The position numbers and the translations under genes are program-made. From Clostridia bacterium (GTDB lineage Bacteria; Bacillota; Clostridia; Christensenellales; Borkfalkiaceae): a DNA stretch of 44,495 nt. A model generated the notes under the pieces. It did not search any database and was not told the DNA's origin. It worked only from the letters and a program-made list of their open reading frames with translations. This document shows positions 22,698-30,923 of the stretch, in pieces (the first letter of the stretch is position 1; every line of letters starts with the position of its first letter). The stretch spans positions 1 through 44,495 of the forward strand of contig JAFTPZ010000020.1 in NCBI GenBank assembly GCA_017463025.1, given 5' to 3'.

Positions 22698-23969
22698 ATG
22701 GACAAGCGTAAACGGGTGATATTACACTCCGATCTGAACAATTTTTTTGCGTCGGTCGAGATCGCGCTCCACCCCGAATATAAAGGCAAGCCGCTGATCG
22801 TGTGCGGCGATCCCAAGGAACGGCACGGTATCGTGCTGGCAAAAAGCGAGGAGGCGAAAAAGTACGGCGTCAAAACGGCGGAAACGGTGTATTCCGCCCT
22901 TAAAAAATGTCCGGATCTTCTGTTAGTACCCTCCCATTTTCACGAATATAAACGGTATTCGAAAAGTGTGCGCGAGGTATACGAACGGTATACGGAGCAG
23001 ATCGAGGAGTGTAGTATCGACGAATGCTCGTTGGATATGACGGAGAGCGTCGCGCTGTTCGGTAGCGGCGAGCAGATCGCCGAGCGGATACGCAGAGAAG
23101 TGAAAGAGGAGATCGGCGTAACCGTTTCCGTGGGGGTAAGCTTTAATAAAGTGTTTGCAAAGCTTGCGTCCGAGCTCAAAAAGCCGGACGCGGTTACGGT
23201 GATCACCGAGGAAAATTATCCGAAGATCGTTTACCCTCTGCCCGTTACGGAGTTGCTTTTCGTGGGTGCGTCCACGGCAAAAACGCTCGGTTCGATCGGC
23301 GTGCATACGATCGGGGAGCTGGCGGAAGCGAATGAAAATCTACTCGTCAAATTGCTCGGTAAACGGGGCAGACAATTAAGAATATACGCGCGCGGCGAGG
23401 ACGACGAGCCGGTAAAATGGCAAAAGAATAAGGAGGATTTGAAATCGATCGGAAACTCCACCACGCTTCCTGCGGACATCACGAGCCGCGAGGAGGTCAA
23501 GCGTTGGTTTTTTGCGCTTGCGGAAAGCGTTGCGGCGCGGCAACGTGCGGCGGACGTGGGGCGCGCGAGCACCGTGCATATCGTGGTTCGGAACGATAAG
23601 TTGGAATTTTTCACGTGGCAGACGAAAGTACCGCCGACCGCGCTTTGTAGCGATATCGCAAAGACGGCGTTCGATCTGTTTTGTAAACACTATCCGCAGG
23701 GCGCGAAAGTACGATTGCTCGGGGTCAGCGTTTCGGGGTTCGATTATCATATCGAGCAACTGACGATCGGCGAAACGCTGGGCGGCGGCAGGGTGTACGA
23801 AAAGAAAGAACGGGCGGAAAACGCCGTGGCGAAATTGCGTGAAAAATACGGTTATATAGCGATACAACGGGGCGTGGTGTTGGAGGACGGAAAGTTACGC
23901 GGCTTGGATATCCGCGGCAGAAAGGAGGAAACATTTCCCAACGGCGAAAAGCCGAAAACGGACGAATAA
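22698..23969 (+). CDS. dinB: DNA polymerase IV (Y-family)
   Basis: The protein has 423 residues. It carries the Y-family palm motifs: LHSDLNNFFASVE (catalytic Asp), YSIDECSLD-type motif seen as CSIDECSLDMT (catalytic Asp-Glu), SVGVSFNKVFAKLASELKKPD, and the little-finger segment after residue 245. It performs translesion DNA synthesis, normally under damage control. It starts 12 bases after the thioredoxin-reductase-like gene with AAAAGGG upstream, so the two probably share a transcript. No obvious LexA box was seen. Confidence 0.93.
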   Translation: MDKRKRVILHSDLNNFFASVEIALHPEYKGKPLIVCGDPKERHGIVLAKSEEAKKYGVKTAETVYSALKKCPDLLLVPSHFHEYKRYSKSVREVYERYTEQIEECSIDECSLDMTESVALFGSGEQIAERIRREVKEEIGVTVSVGVSFNKVFAKLASELKKPDAVTVITEENYPKIVYPLPVTELLFVGASTAKTLGSIGVHTIGELAEANENLLVKLLGKRGRQLRIYARGEDDEPVKWQKNKEDLKSIGNSTTLPADITSREEVKRWFFALAESVAARQRAADVGRASTVHIVVRNDKLEFFTWQTKVPPTALCSDIAKTAFDLFCKHYPQGAKVRLLGVSVSGFDYHIEQLTIGETLGGGRVYEKKERAENAVAKLREKYGYIAIQRGVVLEDGKLRGLDIRGRKEETFPNGEKPKTDE

Positions 23970-24054
23970 AGAAAAAGCCCTTGCGCATACTGTTTTTATC
24001 GGCGAGGGGATAAGATGATGAGATGAAGAAAATTCTTTCGCTTGGATATAGAAA

Positions 24055-24101
24055 GAGATCAAAGAAAAACCTTGCGGTATTTCCTTGATCTCTCGTTTTT
24101 T
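24055..24101 (+). terminator. Terminator after dinB
   Basis: AGAGATCAAAGAAA and TTTCCTTGATCTCT pair with one mismatch, followed by CGTTTTTT. The stretch 23970-24054 before it holds no gene that I can see, only a weak CCCTTGC/GCGAGGG pairing. Confidence 0.8.
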
Positions 24102-24112
24102 ATAAAATAAAA

Positions 24113-24380
24113 ACTGCGCGATCCTTTTTTGCCAACGTTTACCGAAGTGGAAACGCCGCAGGTTACTCCTGCAAAGCTACCTTATGGCACACGCAAACAT
24201 CCGTTTAGTGCTGCTACGTTCCCGTCCTGACACGGTTCGCGGCATTGCGTTGCATAAGACCTTGCTATCAACGTCCCTTACGGCGCGCAACCTTCCATAA
24301 ACGAAGTCGAGAAAGGCGTTCGGCTCTGATATAGCGGATTTCAGATACAGGGTGCCGCTAACTCCCCACCTACGCGCAGC
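24113..24380 (-). ncRNA. ffs: Signal recognition particle RNA, large (Alu-containing) type
   Basis: The minus strand carries the SRP core GTCAGGACGGGAACGTAGCA and the Alu-domain start GTAGGTGGGGAGTTAGCGGC, closely like the Bacillus small cytoplasmic RNA. The 5' end GCTGCGCG pairs with CGCGCAG at the 3' end (24120-24114), which sets the limits at about 268 bases. A TTTTTATTTT run follows and ends transcription. It scaffolds the SRP with Ffh for membrane targeting. The large form with an Alu domain is typical of Bacilli and Clostridia. Confidence 0.95.
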
Positions 24381-24386
24381 TTATAT

Positions 24387-24415
24387 ATTATACACTATTT
24401 TCTTTGCAAATGCAA
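24387..24415 (-). promoter_or_regulatory. Promoter of the SRP RNA
   Basis: On the minus strand TTGCAT (24415-24410), 17 bases, TATAAT (24392-24387); the RNA begins about seven bases later. Confidence 0.85.
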
Positions 24416-24465
24416 CCGTTTTTGCATAAGATTTTTTCAAAACCGTAAGCGGAGGGGGAAATACG

Positions 24466-24494
24466 TTGACAAAGTAAAATGGAAAGTGTATAAT
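24466..24494 (+). promoter_or_regulatory. Promoter of the Mrp-like ATPase gene
   Basis: TTGACA (24466-24471), 17 bases, TATAAT (24489-24494), then AAGGAG before ATG 24521. Confidence 0.85.
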
Positions 24495-24520
24495 AAATTG
24501 GAAAATTAAGGAGAAAAGTT

Positions 24521-25351
24521 ATGGCTGAAAATTGTACGCACGATTGTTCGAGTTGCGGCTCGAACTGTCCGTCGAGAAAAAAAGATAAAACGGAGCTTTT
24601 GAAAGCGCCGCATAAACAATCCACGATCAAAAAAGTAATAGGCGTAGTCAGCGGCAAGGGCGGCGTGGGAAAATCGCTCACCACGGCGTTGCTTGCCTCG
24701 CTCGCGCAAAAACAGGGCTGTTCTGTCGGGATTATGGACGCCGATATCACGGGCCCCTCCATTCCGCATATGTTCGGCGTTACCGATCGCGCTACGGGTA
24801 GCGAAGAGGGTATCGACACGGTACTTTCACCCTCGGGTATGCAGCTGATGTCGATGAACTTATTGTTAGACGACGCGACTTCGCCCGTGATTTGGCGCGG
24901 TATGGTCATTTCGGGTACGGTCATGCAGTTTTGGACGGACGTCATTTGGAAGGACGTCGATGTGCTCTTTATCGATATGCCCCCAGGGACGGGCGACGTG
25001 CCGTTGACCGTCTTCCAAAGTATACCCATTGCCGGTATCGTTATCGTAACCACACCGCAGGACCTTGTAAAAATGGTCGTGGAAAAAGCGGTGAATATGG
25101 CGAAAATGATGAAGATTCCCGTGCTTGGGCTCGTGGAAAACATGAGCTATCTCACCTGCCCCGATTGCGGCAAAAAGATAGAAATTTTCGGGCATAGTAA
25201 AGCGACTGCGATCGCCGCGGAATACGGTATTCCCACCGTAGCACGTATACCGCTCGATGCGGAAATTTCCAAGCTCGCCGACGCAGGGCGTATCGAAGAT
25301 TATCAAACGGACGCACTCAAAGAAGTGCTTGAAGAAATACAAAAGGCGTAA
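24521..25351 (+). CDS. mrp: Mrp/NBP35-type iron-sulfur carrier ATPase
   Basis: The protein has 276 residues. The N-terminus has four Cys (5, 9, 12, 16) as in Nbp35-type cluster carriers, then the deviant Walker A GKGGVGKS (45-52), the switch DADITGPSIPHM, the DMPPGTGD motif, and a C-terminal CPDC pair that binds the bridging 4Fe-4S cluster. It assembles or transfers iron-sulfur clusters in the cytoplasm. It starts an operon with the ComEC-like hydrolase two bases downstream, though no functional link between the two is evident. Confidence 0.93.
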   Translation: MAENCTHDCSSCGSNCPSRKKDKTELLKAPHKQSTIKKVIGVVSGKGGVGKSLTTALLASLAQKQGCSVGIMDADITGPSIPHMFGVTDRATGSEEGIDTVLSPSGMQLMSMNLLLDDATSPVIWRGMVISGTVMQFWTDVIWKDVDVLFIDMPPGTGDVPLTVFQSIPIAGIVIVTTPQDLVKMVVEKAVNMAKMMKIPVLGLVENMSYLTCPDCGKKIEIFGHSKATAIAAEYGIPTVARIPLDAEISKLADAGRIEDYQTDALKEVLEEIQKA

Positions 25352-25353
25352 AT

Positions 25354-26361
25354 ATGGGCTACGAGGCGGAAAAGATCAAAGCGGAAAAGAAAATGAATAA
25401 GTTCAAAAGAAGGTTATTTCTTTTGGTGCTTTTGATCGTTCTGACGCTTTGCGTGATCGCCGCTTTCGTAGGCGCGCATACGTGGAAATACTATTTTGAT
25501 CTGCCAAGCGTCGGCGCGCGTGCCGAGGGAGAGCTTCGTGTGCATTTTTTGGACGTCGGGCAGGGCGATTGTACGGTCGTGGAGTTGCCCGATGATAAAA
25601 TTATGCTCATTGACGGCGGCAATACCTCCGAGGAGAGCGCTACCGCGATTATGCGGTATTTCAAAGCGTTGCAGATCGAGGCGATCGATTATCTGCTCGT
25701 AACGCACGCCGATTCCGATCATTGCGGCGGCTTGACGACGATCCTGCAAGAATATACTCCCAAACGGGCGTTTTTGCCCGTAAGCGAGCAAACGGACACG
25801 GGCGCGTACGCGGAATTTTTCGAGGCGCTTGTAAAAACCGATTGCGCTTGGCAGTATTCCAACCGTTCCGTTGATTTGAGTTCGGAGGGAGAATATCCGT
25901 ATACGTTGCGTTTTTTATATCCGTATACGATAGATACGGAGGGCGAGCCGATCTCACCTCAAACCGATAACGAGGGTTCGGCGGTGGTATGGCTCGATTA
26001 TCGCGGTGCAAGCGTACTTTTCACGGGCGACGCGCCCAAGACCACGGAAGAAAAGCTCCTGCGCGACGATCGGTTGGGGCTGTTGACGAATACGGGCGTA
26101 GCCCTTTCGAGCACGGAAATACTCAAAGTGGCGCACCACGGTAGCGCCGACTCCACGAGTAGGGAGTTTGTCGAATATCTCGGCGTGGAGCACGCGGTGA
26201 TCTCTTGCGGTGAAGACAATTTATACGGCCATCCCTCGAACGAGGCTTGCGCGGCGTTGACGGGCGCGCGTGCGGAAATTTTGCGCACCGATCTGCACGG
26301 GCACGTGATCGCAACGCTTTCCGCCACGGGGAATTACAACTTTGAAAAGCTTGGAAAATAG
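25354..26361 (+). CDS. Membrane-anchored ComEC-like metallo-beta-lactamase-fold hydrolase
   Basis: The protein has 335 residues. One N-terminal membrane helix (about 19-41) anchors an extracytoplasmic domain with the ComEC/Rec2 C-terminal pattern: HFLDVGQGDCTVVE, LVTHADSDHCGG (metal motif), ASVLFTGDAP, VAHHGSADS, and YGHPS. Such domains act as nucleases or phosphodiesterases; in ComEC the domain degrades the non-transported DNA strand. The full ComEC channel is absent here, so competence is not implied. It starts two bases after the mrp stop. Confidence 0.88.
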   Translation: MGYEAEKIKAEKKMNKFKRRLFLLVLLIVLTLCVIAAFVGAHTWKYYFDLPSVGARAEGELRVHFLDVGQGDCTVVELPDDKIMLIDGGNTSEESATAIMRYFKALQIEAIDYLLVTHADSDHCGGLTTILQEYTPKRAFLPVSEQTDTGAYAEFFEALVKTDCAWQYSNRSVDLSSEGEYPYTLRFLYPYTIDTEGEPISPQTDNEGSAVVWLDYRGASVLFTGDAPKTTEEKLLRDDRLGLLTNTGVALSSTEILKVAHHGSADSTSREFVEYLGVEHAVISCGEDNLYGHPSNEACAALTGARAEILRTDLHGHVIATLSATGNYNFEKLGK

Positions 26362-26404
26362 AACAAATTTTTCAAGGATTACACGCAATTTCACCGCATT
26401 TTCA

Positions 26405-26433
26405 TTGTAATAAGCGGAAAAATTTGCTATAAT
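26405..26433 (+). promoter_or_regulatory. Promoter of the ECF transporter genes
   Basis: TTGTAA (26405-26410), 17 bases, TATAAT (26428-26433), then AGGA before ATG 26455. Confidence 0.75.
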
Positions 26434-26454
26434 AGTAAATAAAGCAGGATAAGA

Positions 26455-27546
26455 ATGGAAGCGATCAGATTTGAAAAGGTATGTTTTTCCTACCAAACGG
26501 GTGGGGCGGAATCGACGGACGGGGATATTTTCTCGCCCGACGCCTCTTTTTCGTTAGACGGGATCGATCTTTCCGTAGAGGAGGGCGAATTCGTTGCCGT
26601 GCTCGGTCATAACGGTAGCGGTAAATCGACCTTGGCGCGGCTCACCAACGGTTTGCTTACGCCCACGGCAGGCAAGATAACCGTTATGGGCTTGGACGCA
26701 GGCGAGGGAAAAAATCTGTTCGAGATCCGTAAGCAAGTGGGGATCGTTTTTCAAAACCCCGATAACCAAACGGTGGCTTCTATCGTCGAGGACGATATCG
26801 CGTTCGGACCGGAAAACGTAGGCGTGCCGCGTGAGGAAATAGGTAAACGTATCGATTTTGCGCTCGGCGCGGTGGGTATGGAGGTGTTTCGCCATTCCAC
26901 GACCTCCCGTCTTTCGGGCGGTCAGAAACAGCGCGTGGCGATCGCGGGCGTGCTCGCGCTCAAACCGCGGGTTATGATACTCGACGAATCGACGGCTATG
27001 CTCGATCCGCGCGGTAGAAAAGAAGTGATCGAAGTGGTACAAAAGCTGAATAAAGAAGAAAAGATCACCGTACTTTTGATCACGCACTTCCCCGAAGAGG
27101 CGTTGCTTGCCGACCGTGCTTTGGTTATGCATCAAGGTAAGATCGTAATGGAGGGGAAACCCGAAGAGGTGTTGAAACGGGAAGAGGAGCTCTTGAAATG
27201 CTCGCTCACGCTCCCTCGCCCCTTGAAGATAAGCAGAGCATTGCGCAAGGGCGGTTTGTCCGTCGTTGACGCGCTGAACGCAGACGCGCTTGGCGAGGAG
27301 ATCGCAAATGCGCTGAAAAATACGCCCGTAACGTTGCCTGCGATCTGGGAAAGGGAAGAAGAAATTTCTGTCGCGCCTTTAAGCGGAGAAATCGGGCGCG
27401 TGGAGTGTAAAAACCTTTCGTTCACGTATAATCCGTCGTCGCCGTTTGCCACGCATGCGTTGAATGGGGTAGATCTGGAAATCAACGCAGGCGAATTTTT
27501 CGGCATTATCGGGCATACGGGCAGCGGCAAATCCACGTTCGTATAG
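26455..27546 (+). CDS. ecfA1: ECF transporter ATPase EcfA1 fused to the start of EcfA2, cut by an amber stop
   Basis: The frame has 363 residues. Residues 1-290 form a complete ABC ATPase: Walker A GHNGSGKST (51-59), Q-loop FQNPDNQ, signature LSGGQ (153-157), Walker B VMILDEST. The frame then continues without stop or gap into a second ATPase domain (from about residue 310), reaches its Walker A GHTGSGKST (353-361) and ends two residues later at TAG (27544-27546). The downstream frame continues the same domain. In other bacteria EcfA1 and EcfA2 power vitamin uptake with EcfT and an S component. The first domain should be functional; the second is cut. A GTG near 27400 after GGAG could give a separate EcfA2 start, but that product meets the same stop. 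Confidence 0.85.
   Translation: MEAIRFEKVCFSYQTGGAESTDGDIFSPDASFSLDGIDLSVEEGEFVAVLGHNGSGKSTLARLTNGLLTPTAGKITVMGLDAGEGKNLFEIRKQVGIVFQNPDNQTVASIVEDDIAFGPENVGVPREEIGKRIDFALGAVGMEVFRHSTTSRLSGGQKQRVAIAGVLALKPRVMILDESTAMLDPRGRKEVIEVVQKLNKEEKITVLLITHFPEEALLADRALVMHQGKIVMEGKPEEVLKREEELLKCSLTLPRPLKISRALRKGGLSVVDALNADALGEEIANALKNTPVTLPAIWEREEEISVAPLSGEIGRVECKNLSFTYNPSSPFATHALNGVDLEINAGEFFGIIGHTGSGKSTFV
27544..27546 (+). other. In-frame TAG inside the second ATPase domain
   Basis: The codons read ...ACG TTC GTA TAG CAT TTG AAC GCC. EcfA2 proteins have Gln at this place (GKST-L-I-Q-H-L-N-G-L), so a CAG to TAG change explains it. Genes ending in TAG elsewhere in the window (8529, 26359, 38397) show that TAG is a normal stop here. 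Confidence 0.85.
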
Positions 27547-27549
27547 CAT

Positions 27550-28338
27550 TTGAACGCCCTCATCAAATTGCCCACGGCAGAAAGGAAATATAAACCGAAA
27601 AAACACGAGAGCTCAAAAACGGTATTAAGGGTAGACGGATTCGATCTGACCGATAAAACGACCGATTTCAAGGCTTTGCGCAAAAAAGTGGGTATGGTAT
27701 TCCAATATCCCGAATATCAATTATTTGCCGAAACGGTGTTTGAGGATGTTGCGTTCGGTTTGAAAAACTTTGATAGCGCGCTCTTGACGGAGGAAGTGCG
27801 CGCGGCGGTAAAGGACGCGCTCACGGTCGTGGGACTTGACTACGACGAGGTAAAAAACCGTTCCCCGTTCGAGCTTTCGGGCGGTCAAAAACGTCGCGTG
27901 GCGATCGCAGGCGTGATCGTAACCAAGCCGGAAATTTTAGTACTCGATGAGCCGGCGGCAGGGCTCGATCCTTTGGGAAAAGAGGAAACGATGAGGCTTT
28001 TACATTCGTTGCATGAAAAATGGTGTAAAACGGTGATCATCGTTTCGCACGACATGGACGAGATTGCGGAAAATTGTACGCGCGCGGCGATCTTTGCCGA
28101 GGGAAAAGTGATCGGGATAGGTACGCCGAAAGAGCTTTTTTCTTCGGACGAGATCACCAAAGCGGCGGGGCTGGACGTGCCGTTCACGGCAAAAGTTACC
28201 GAAAAATTAAAAACGCTCGGCGTGGAGATTTCTTCCGATTTCACCACGGCGGATTTTATCGAAAAAACGCTTAAAAGAGCGAAAACGGGTGGGGCAGGTA
28301 TGCGTTTACCGAAAAACGGAGGGCAAGAAAATGCGTGA
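27550..28338 (+). pseudogene. ecfA2: Remaining part of ECF ATPase EcfA2, lacking its Walker A
   Basis: This open stretch of 262 codons continues the EcfA2 domain after the amber codon: Q-loop MVFQYPEYQLF, signature LSGGQ (109-113), Walker B ILVLDEPAAGLDP, and switch His in IIVSHDMDE. It has no SD or reasonable start of its own (the first possible start is TTG 27550), and without the P-loop it could not bind ATP. It is therefore a fragment of the fused ecfA1-ecfA2 gene, restored only by readthrough, suppression or correction of the stop. Beyond the stop the frame is intact. The gene end overlaps the ecfT start by eight bases. Confidence 0.75.
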
Positions 28339-29143
28339 AGTTTCTTTCGGTCAATACTATCCTGCGAACTCGTTCGTGCATAAATGCGATCCTCGCACCA
28401 AGATACTCTTTTTGATCGCGTATATCGTGGCGGTATTCTTGGCACAGAATTTCTATGCCCTCGGCGCGTGCGCGGCGGTATTTATTTTGATCGCGGCGTT
28501 TTCGGGCGTTAAAATTTCTTCCCTGCTCCGCTCGGTGAAAGCGATCACGTTTTTGCTCGTCTTTACGGCGTTGCTCAATCTGTTCTTCCATTCGGGAGAA
28601 ACGGTACTTGTGCAATGGTGGATTATTACGATCACGCAAGAGGCGGTCTATTTCACTATCTTTTTAGCCGTAAGACTGTTCCTGCTTGTGCTTTCCTCGG
28701 CGATACTCACCCTCACCACTACGCCCGTGGCGCTTACCGACGGTATCGAAAGTTTACTCAAACCCTTGAAATGGATACGTTTCCCCGTGCACGAGCTTGC
28801 GCTCATCATGTCGATCGCGCTCAGGTTTATCCCCATTTTAACGGACGAAACGGGGCGTATTATGAACGCGCAAAAGGCGCGCGGCGCGGATTTTGAAACG
28901 GGTGGACTCGTTAAACGCGTGAAAGCGATCATTCCCATTCTGATCCCCTTGATTATCAGCGCGTTCCGCCGTGCCGACGAGCTTGGCGACGCTATGGACG
29001 CGCGTTGCTATTCGGGCAGTAAGGTACGTACGAAATATAAAAAACTCACGTTTTCTTGGCGCGATCTGCTTGCGTTTTTCGTGGTTGGGGCGTTGATCGC
29101 AGGGATCGTTCTGTTGCGTATTTACACCGCGGCGGTGATATAA
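28331..29143 (+). CDS. ecfT: ECF transporter transmembrane component EcfT
   Basis: The protein has 270 residues from ATG 28331 (GGAGG upstream); the longer in-frame start at 28289 is inside the ATPase gene. It opens FGQYYPANSFVHKCDPRTKI, the usual EcfT entry, has about five or six membrane helices, and carries the two Ala-Arg-Gly coupling motifs (QKARGADFETGG and the region DAMDARCYSG). It links the two ATPases to substrate-binding S components encoded elsewhere. It overlaps the ecfA2 end, so translation is probably coupled. Confidence 0.93.
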   Translation: MREVSFGQYYPANSFVHKCDPRTKILFLIAYIVAVFLAQNFYALGACAAVFILIAAFSGVKISSLLRSVKAITFLLVFTALLNLFFHSGETVLVQWWIITITQEAVYFTIFLAVRLFLLVLSSAILTLTTTPVALTDGIESLLKPLKWIRFPVHELALIMSIALRFIPILTDETGRIMNAQKARGADFETGGLVKRVKAIIPILIPLIISAFRRADELGDAMDARCYSGSKVRTKYKKLTFSWRDLLAFFVVGALIAGIVLLRIYTAAVI

Positions 29144-29162
29144 AATATAAGGAGAAATGGCG

Positions 29163-29936
29163 ATGCGCTACGTTTTGAAAATTGCATACGACGGTACGGC
29201 GTACGCAGGCTGGCAACGCCAGAAAAACGCGCTCTCCGTGCAGGAAATACTCGAAAACGCCGTGTTAAACGCCCTTTCGGAAACGGTTAAGATCACGGCG
29301 AGCGGCAGGACGGACGCAGGCGTACACGCGGCAGGGCAGGTTTGTCAGTTTGATTCGGAGACGATCACCGTACCGCCCGAAAAAATGCCCGACTGTCTGA
29401 ACCGTTTTCTTCCGCCCGATATCCGCGTGATGCGTGGGTGGGGCGCGGACGAAACGTTCGATTGCAATCGGAGCGCCAAGCGCAAAACGTACGTATATTC
29501 CCTCTACGTATCCAAACGCGAAATGCCATTGAAAGAGCGTTATGCGGTGCGCGCGGAGGAATTGCCGCCGACGGAAATTTTACAAAAATACGCGAAATTA
29601 TTCGAGGGAGAACACGATTTTAAGGCATTTTGCGCCGCCGGCTCGTCGGTAAAAACGACGGTACGCACGGTGTATGAAGTGCGCGTGGAGGAGAGCGAAA
29701 GCTACGGCGGCAGGGACGTAAAAATTTACGTAACGGGCAACGGCTTTTTGTATAATATGGTACGCACGCTCGTGGGGGAGCTCATCGACCTTGCCACGGG
29801 CAGAAAGAGTGAGGAAAGCTTGGGAACGGCTTTTGAAACGGGCAAGAGAGAATTACTCGGAAAGACGATGCCTGCGAAGGGCTTGACTTTACTTTGCGTA
29901 AACTACGAAGAGAGGAAAGATTATGGAACTTTATAA
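29163..29936 (+). CDS. truA: tRNA pseudouridine(38-40) synthase TruA
   Basis: The protein has 257 residues from ATG 29163, eight bases after AAGGAG; an in-frame ATG at 29157 is only two bases from the SD. It shows the catalytic ASGRTDAGVHAAGQV motif with the essential Asp, RSAKRKTYVYSLY, and the C-terminal GNGFLYNMVRTLVGELI. It modifies tRNA uridines 38-40. The order ecfA-ecfT-truA is common in Firmicutes. Confidence 0.95.
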   Translation: MRYVLKIAYDGTAYAGWQRQKNALSVQEILENAVLNALSETVKITASGRTDAGVHAAGQVCQFDSETITVPPEKMPDCLNRFLPPDIRVMRGWGADETFDCNRSAKRKTYVYSLYVSKREMPLKERYAVRAEELPPTEILQKYAKLFEGEHDFKAFCAAGSSVKTTVRTVYEVRVEESESYGGRDVKIYVTGNGFLYNMVRTLVGELIDLATGRKSEESLGTAFETGKRELLGKTMPAKGLTLLCVNYEERKDYGTL

Positions 29937-30774
29937 CTTGTATTATATCGCATTGATGATTTTTTCTGTGTTGGGAATAACGGTCCCCACGGTGTTTTAT
30001 TACGGTATTGCGGTAGGCGCGCTCGTTTGGATAGCGCTTTTCGTTTTGCAAGGCGTGGGGCTTTATACGATGGCGACCAAGCAAGGCTTAAAGGGCAAAT
30101 GGCGTGCATTCGTACCGTTTGCAAACACCCTTCTCATCGGTCAGCTCGCAGGGGAATGCCGCGTGTTCGGTCAGAGAGTGAAACGTGCGGGACTGTATAC
30201 GATGATCGCGCAGATATTGACGGCTGTTTTTTGCGTCGCGCTCGTCGCGTCGCAGATATATCTCTACACGGTAGAGGGCGCGCCCAAATACACGGAGTGG
30301 CAAACGCCGTACTGGCCGAACTTGCAAGGTTTTTCGCGTATCGTGTTCAATTTCTACGACGTTAGCGGATTTATTCTTTCCATTTTTCAGCTCGTATACG
30401 AGGTGTTGATGCTCATTCTTTTGCTCGGTCTTTATAAAAAATATTATCCCAGAAACTATATGGCGTTCGGTTTTTTGGCGTTGTTCATTCCGCTTTCCCG
30501 TTATATCGTCATTTTCGCGTTGCGCAATCGTACGCCCGTGGACTACGAGGCATACACACGCGCTCGATACGAGGCGTATATGCGTCAACGCGGACAATAC
30601 GGTGGATATGGACGATCGCCGTATGGCAACCCGTATGCAAATCCGTACGCAGGCCAGCAACCGCCCGCGCAGCCGCCCGAAGATCCGTTCGGTGAATTTT
30701 CTTCGGGGGAAACCGGAAATGCAAACGCAAGGACGGAAAATACGACGAACGATCCCGACGATTTCTTCTCGTGA
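29923..30774 (+). CDS. Multi-spanning membrane protein with a Tyr/Gly/Pro-rich tail
   Basis: The protein has 283 residues; I do not recognise a named family beyond a general likeness to DUF5684-type membrane proteins. Four to five membrane helices cover residues 8-200, with KGKWRAFVPFANTLLIGQLA as a conserved-looking re-entrant stretch. The last 75 residues form a low-complexity cytoplasmic tail: GQYGGYGRSPYG, then NPYANPYAGQQPPAQPPEDP. The start overlaps truA by 14 bases with GAGAGG upstream, so they are co-translated. No function is proposed. Confidence 0.7.
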   Translation: MELYNLYYIALMIFSVLGITVPTVFYYGIAVGALVWIALFVLQGVGLYTMATKQGLKGKWRAFVPFANTLLIGQLAGECRVFGQRVKRAGLYTMIAQILTAVFCVALVASQIYLYTVEGAPKYTEWQTPYWPNLQGFSRIVFNFYDVSGFILSIFQLVYEVLMLILLLGLYKKYYPRNYMAFGFLALFIPLSRYIVIFALRNRTPVDYEAYTRARYEAYMRQRGQYGGYGRSPYGNPYANPYAGQQPPAQPPEDPFGEFSSGETGNANARTENTTNDPDDFFS

Positions 30775-30795
30775 TCGGTAAAACGGAATAAAACA

Positions 30796-30837
30796 AGACG
30801 GAAAATAAGAAAAAGTTATATTTTCCGTCTTTTTTTC
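30796..30837 (+). terminator. Terminator closing the ecf-truA operon
   Basis: AGACGGAAAATA and TATTTTCCGTCT form a perfect 12-bp stem followed by TTTTTTT. Confidence 0.9.
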
Positions 30838-30858
30838 TGCAAAAGCGCGCCGAAACGG

Positions 30859-30887
30859 TTTACACTCCGCCAATACTATGATATAAT
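30859..30887 (+). promoter_or_regulatory. Promoter of the mnmE operon
   Basis: TTTACA (30859-30864), 17 bases, TATAAT (30882-30887). Confidence 0.8.
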
Positions 30888-30923
30888 ATAAGCATAGGTT
30901 ATAATGAGGAGTAGTGGGAGCTT

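Noticed and set aside
25354..26361. Competence locus
   Set aside because: Only the ComEC-like hydrolase domain is present; the channel domain and other com genes are missing.
27544..27546. Genetic-code change with TAG read as Gln
   Set aside because: Several intact genes here end in TAG with a terminator or a new gene right behind (for example 8529-8531), so TAG is a normal stop in this genome.
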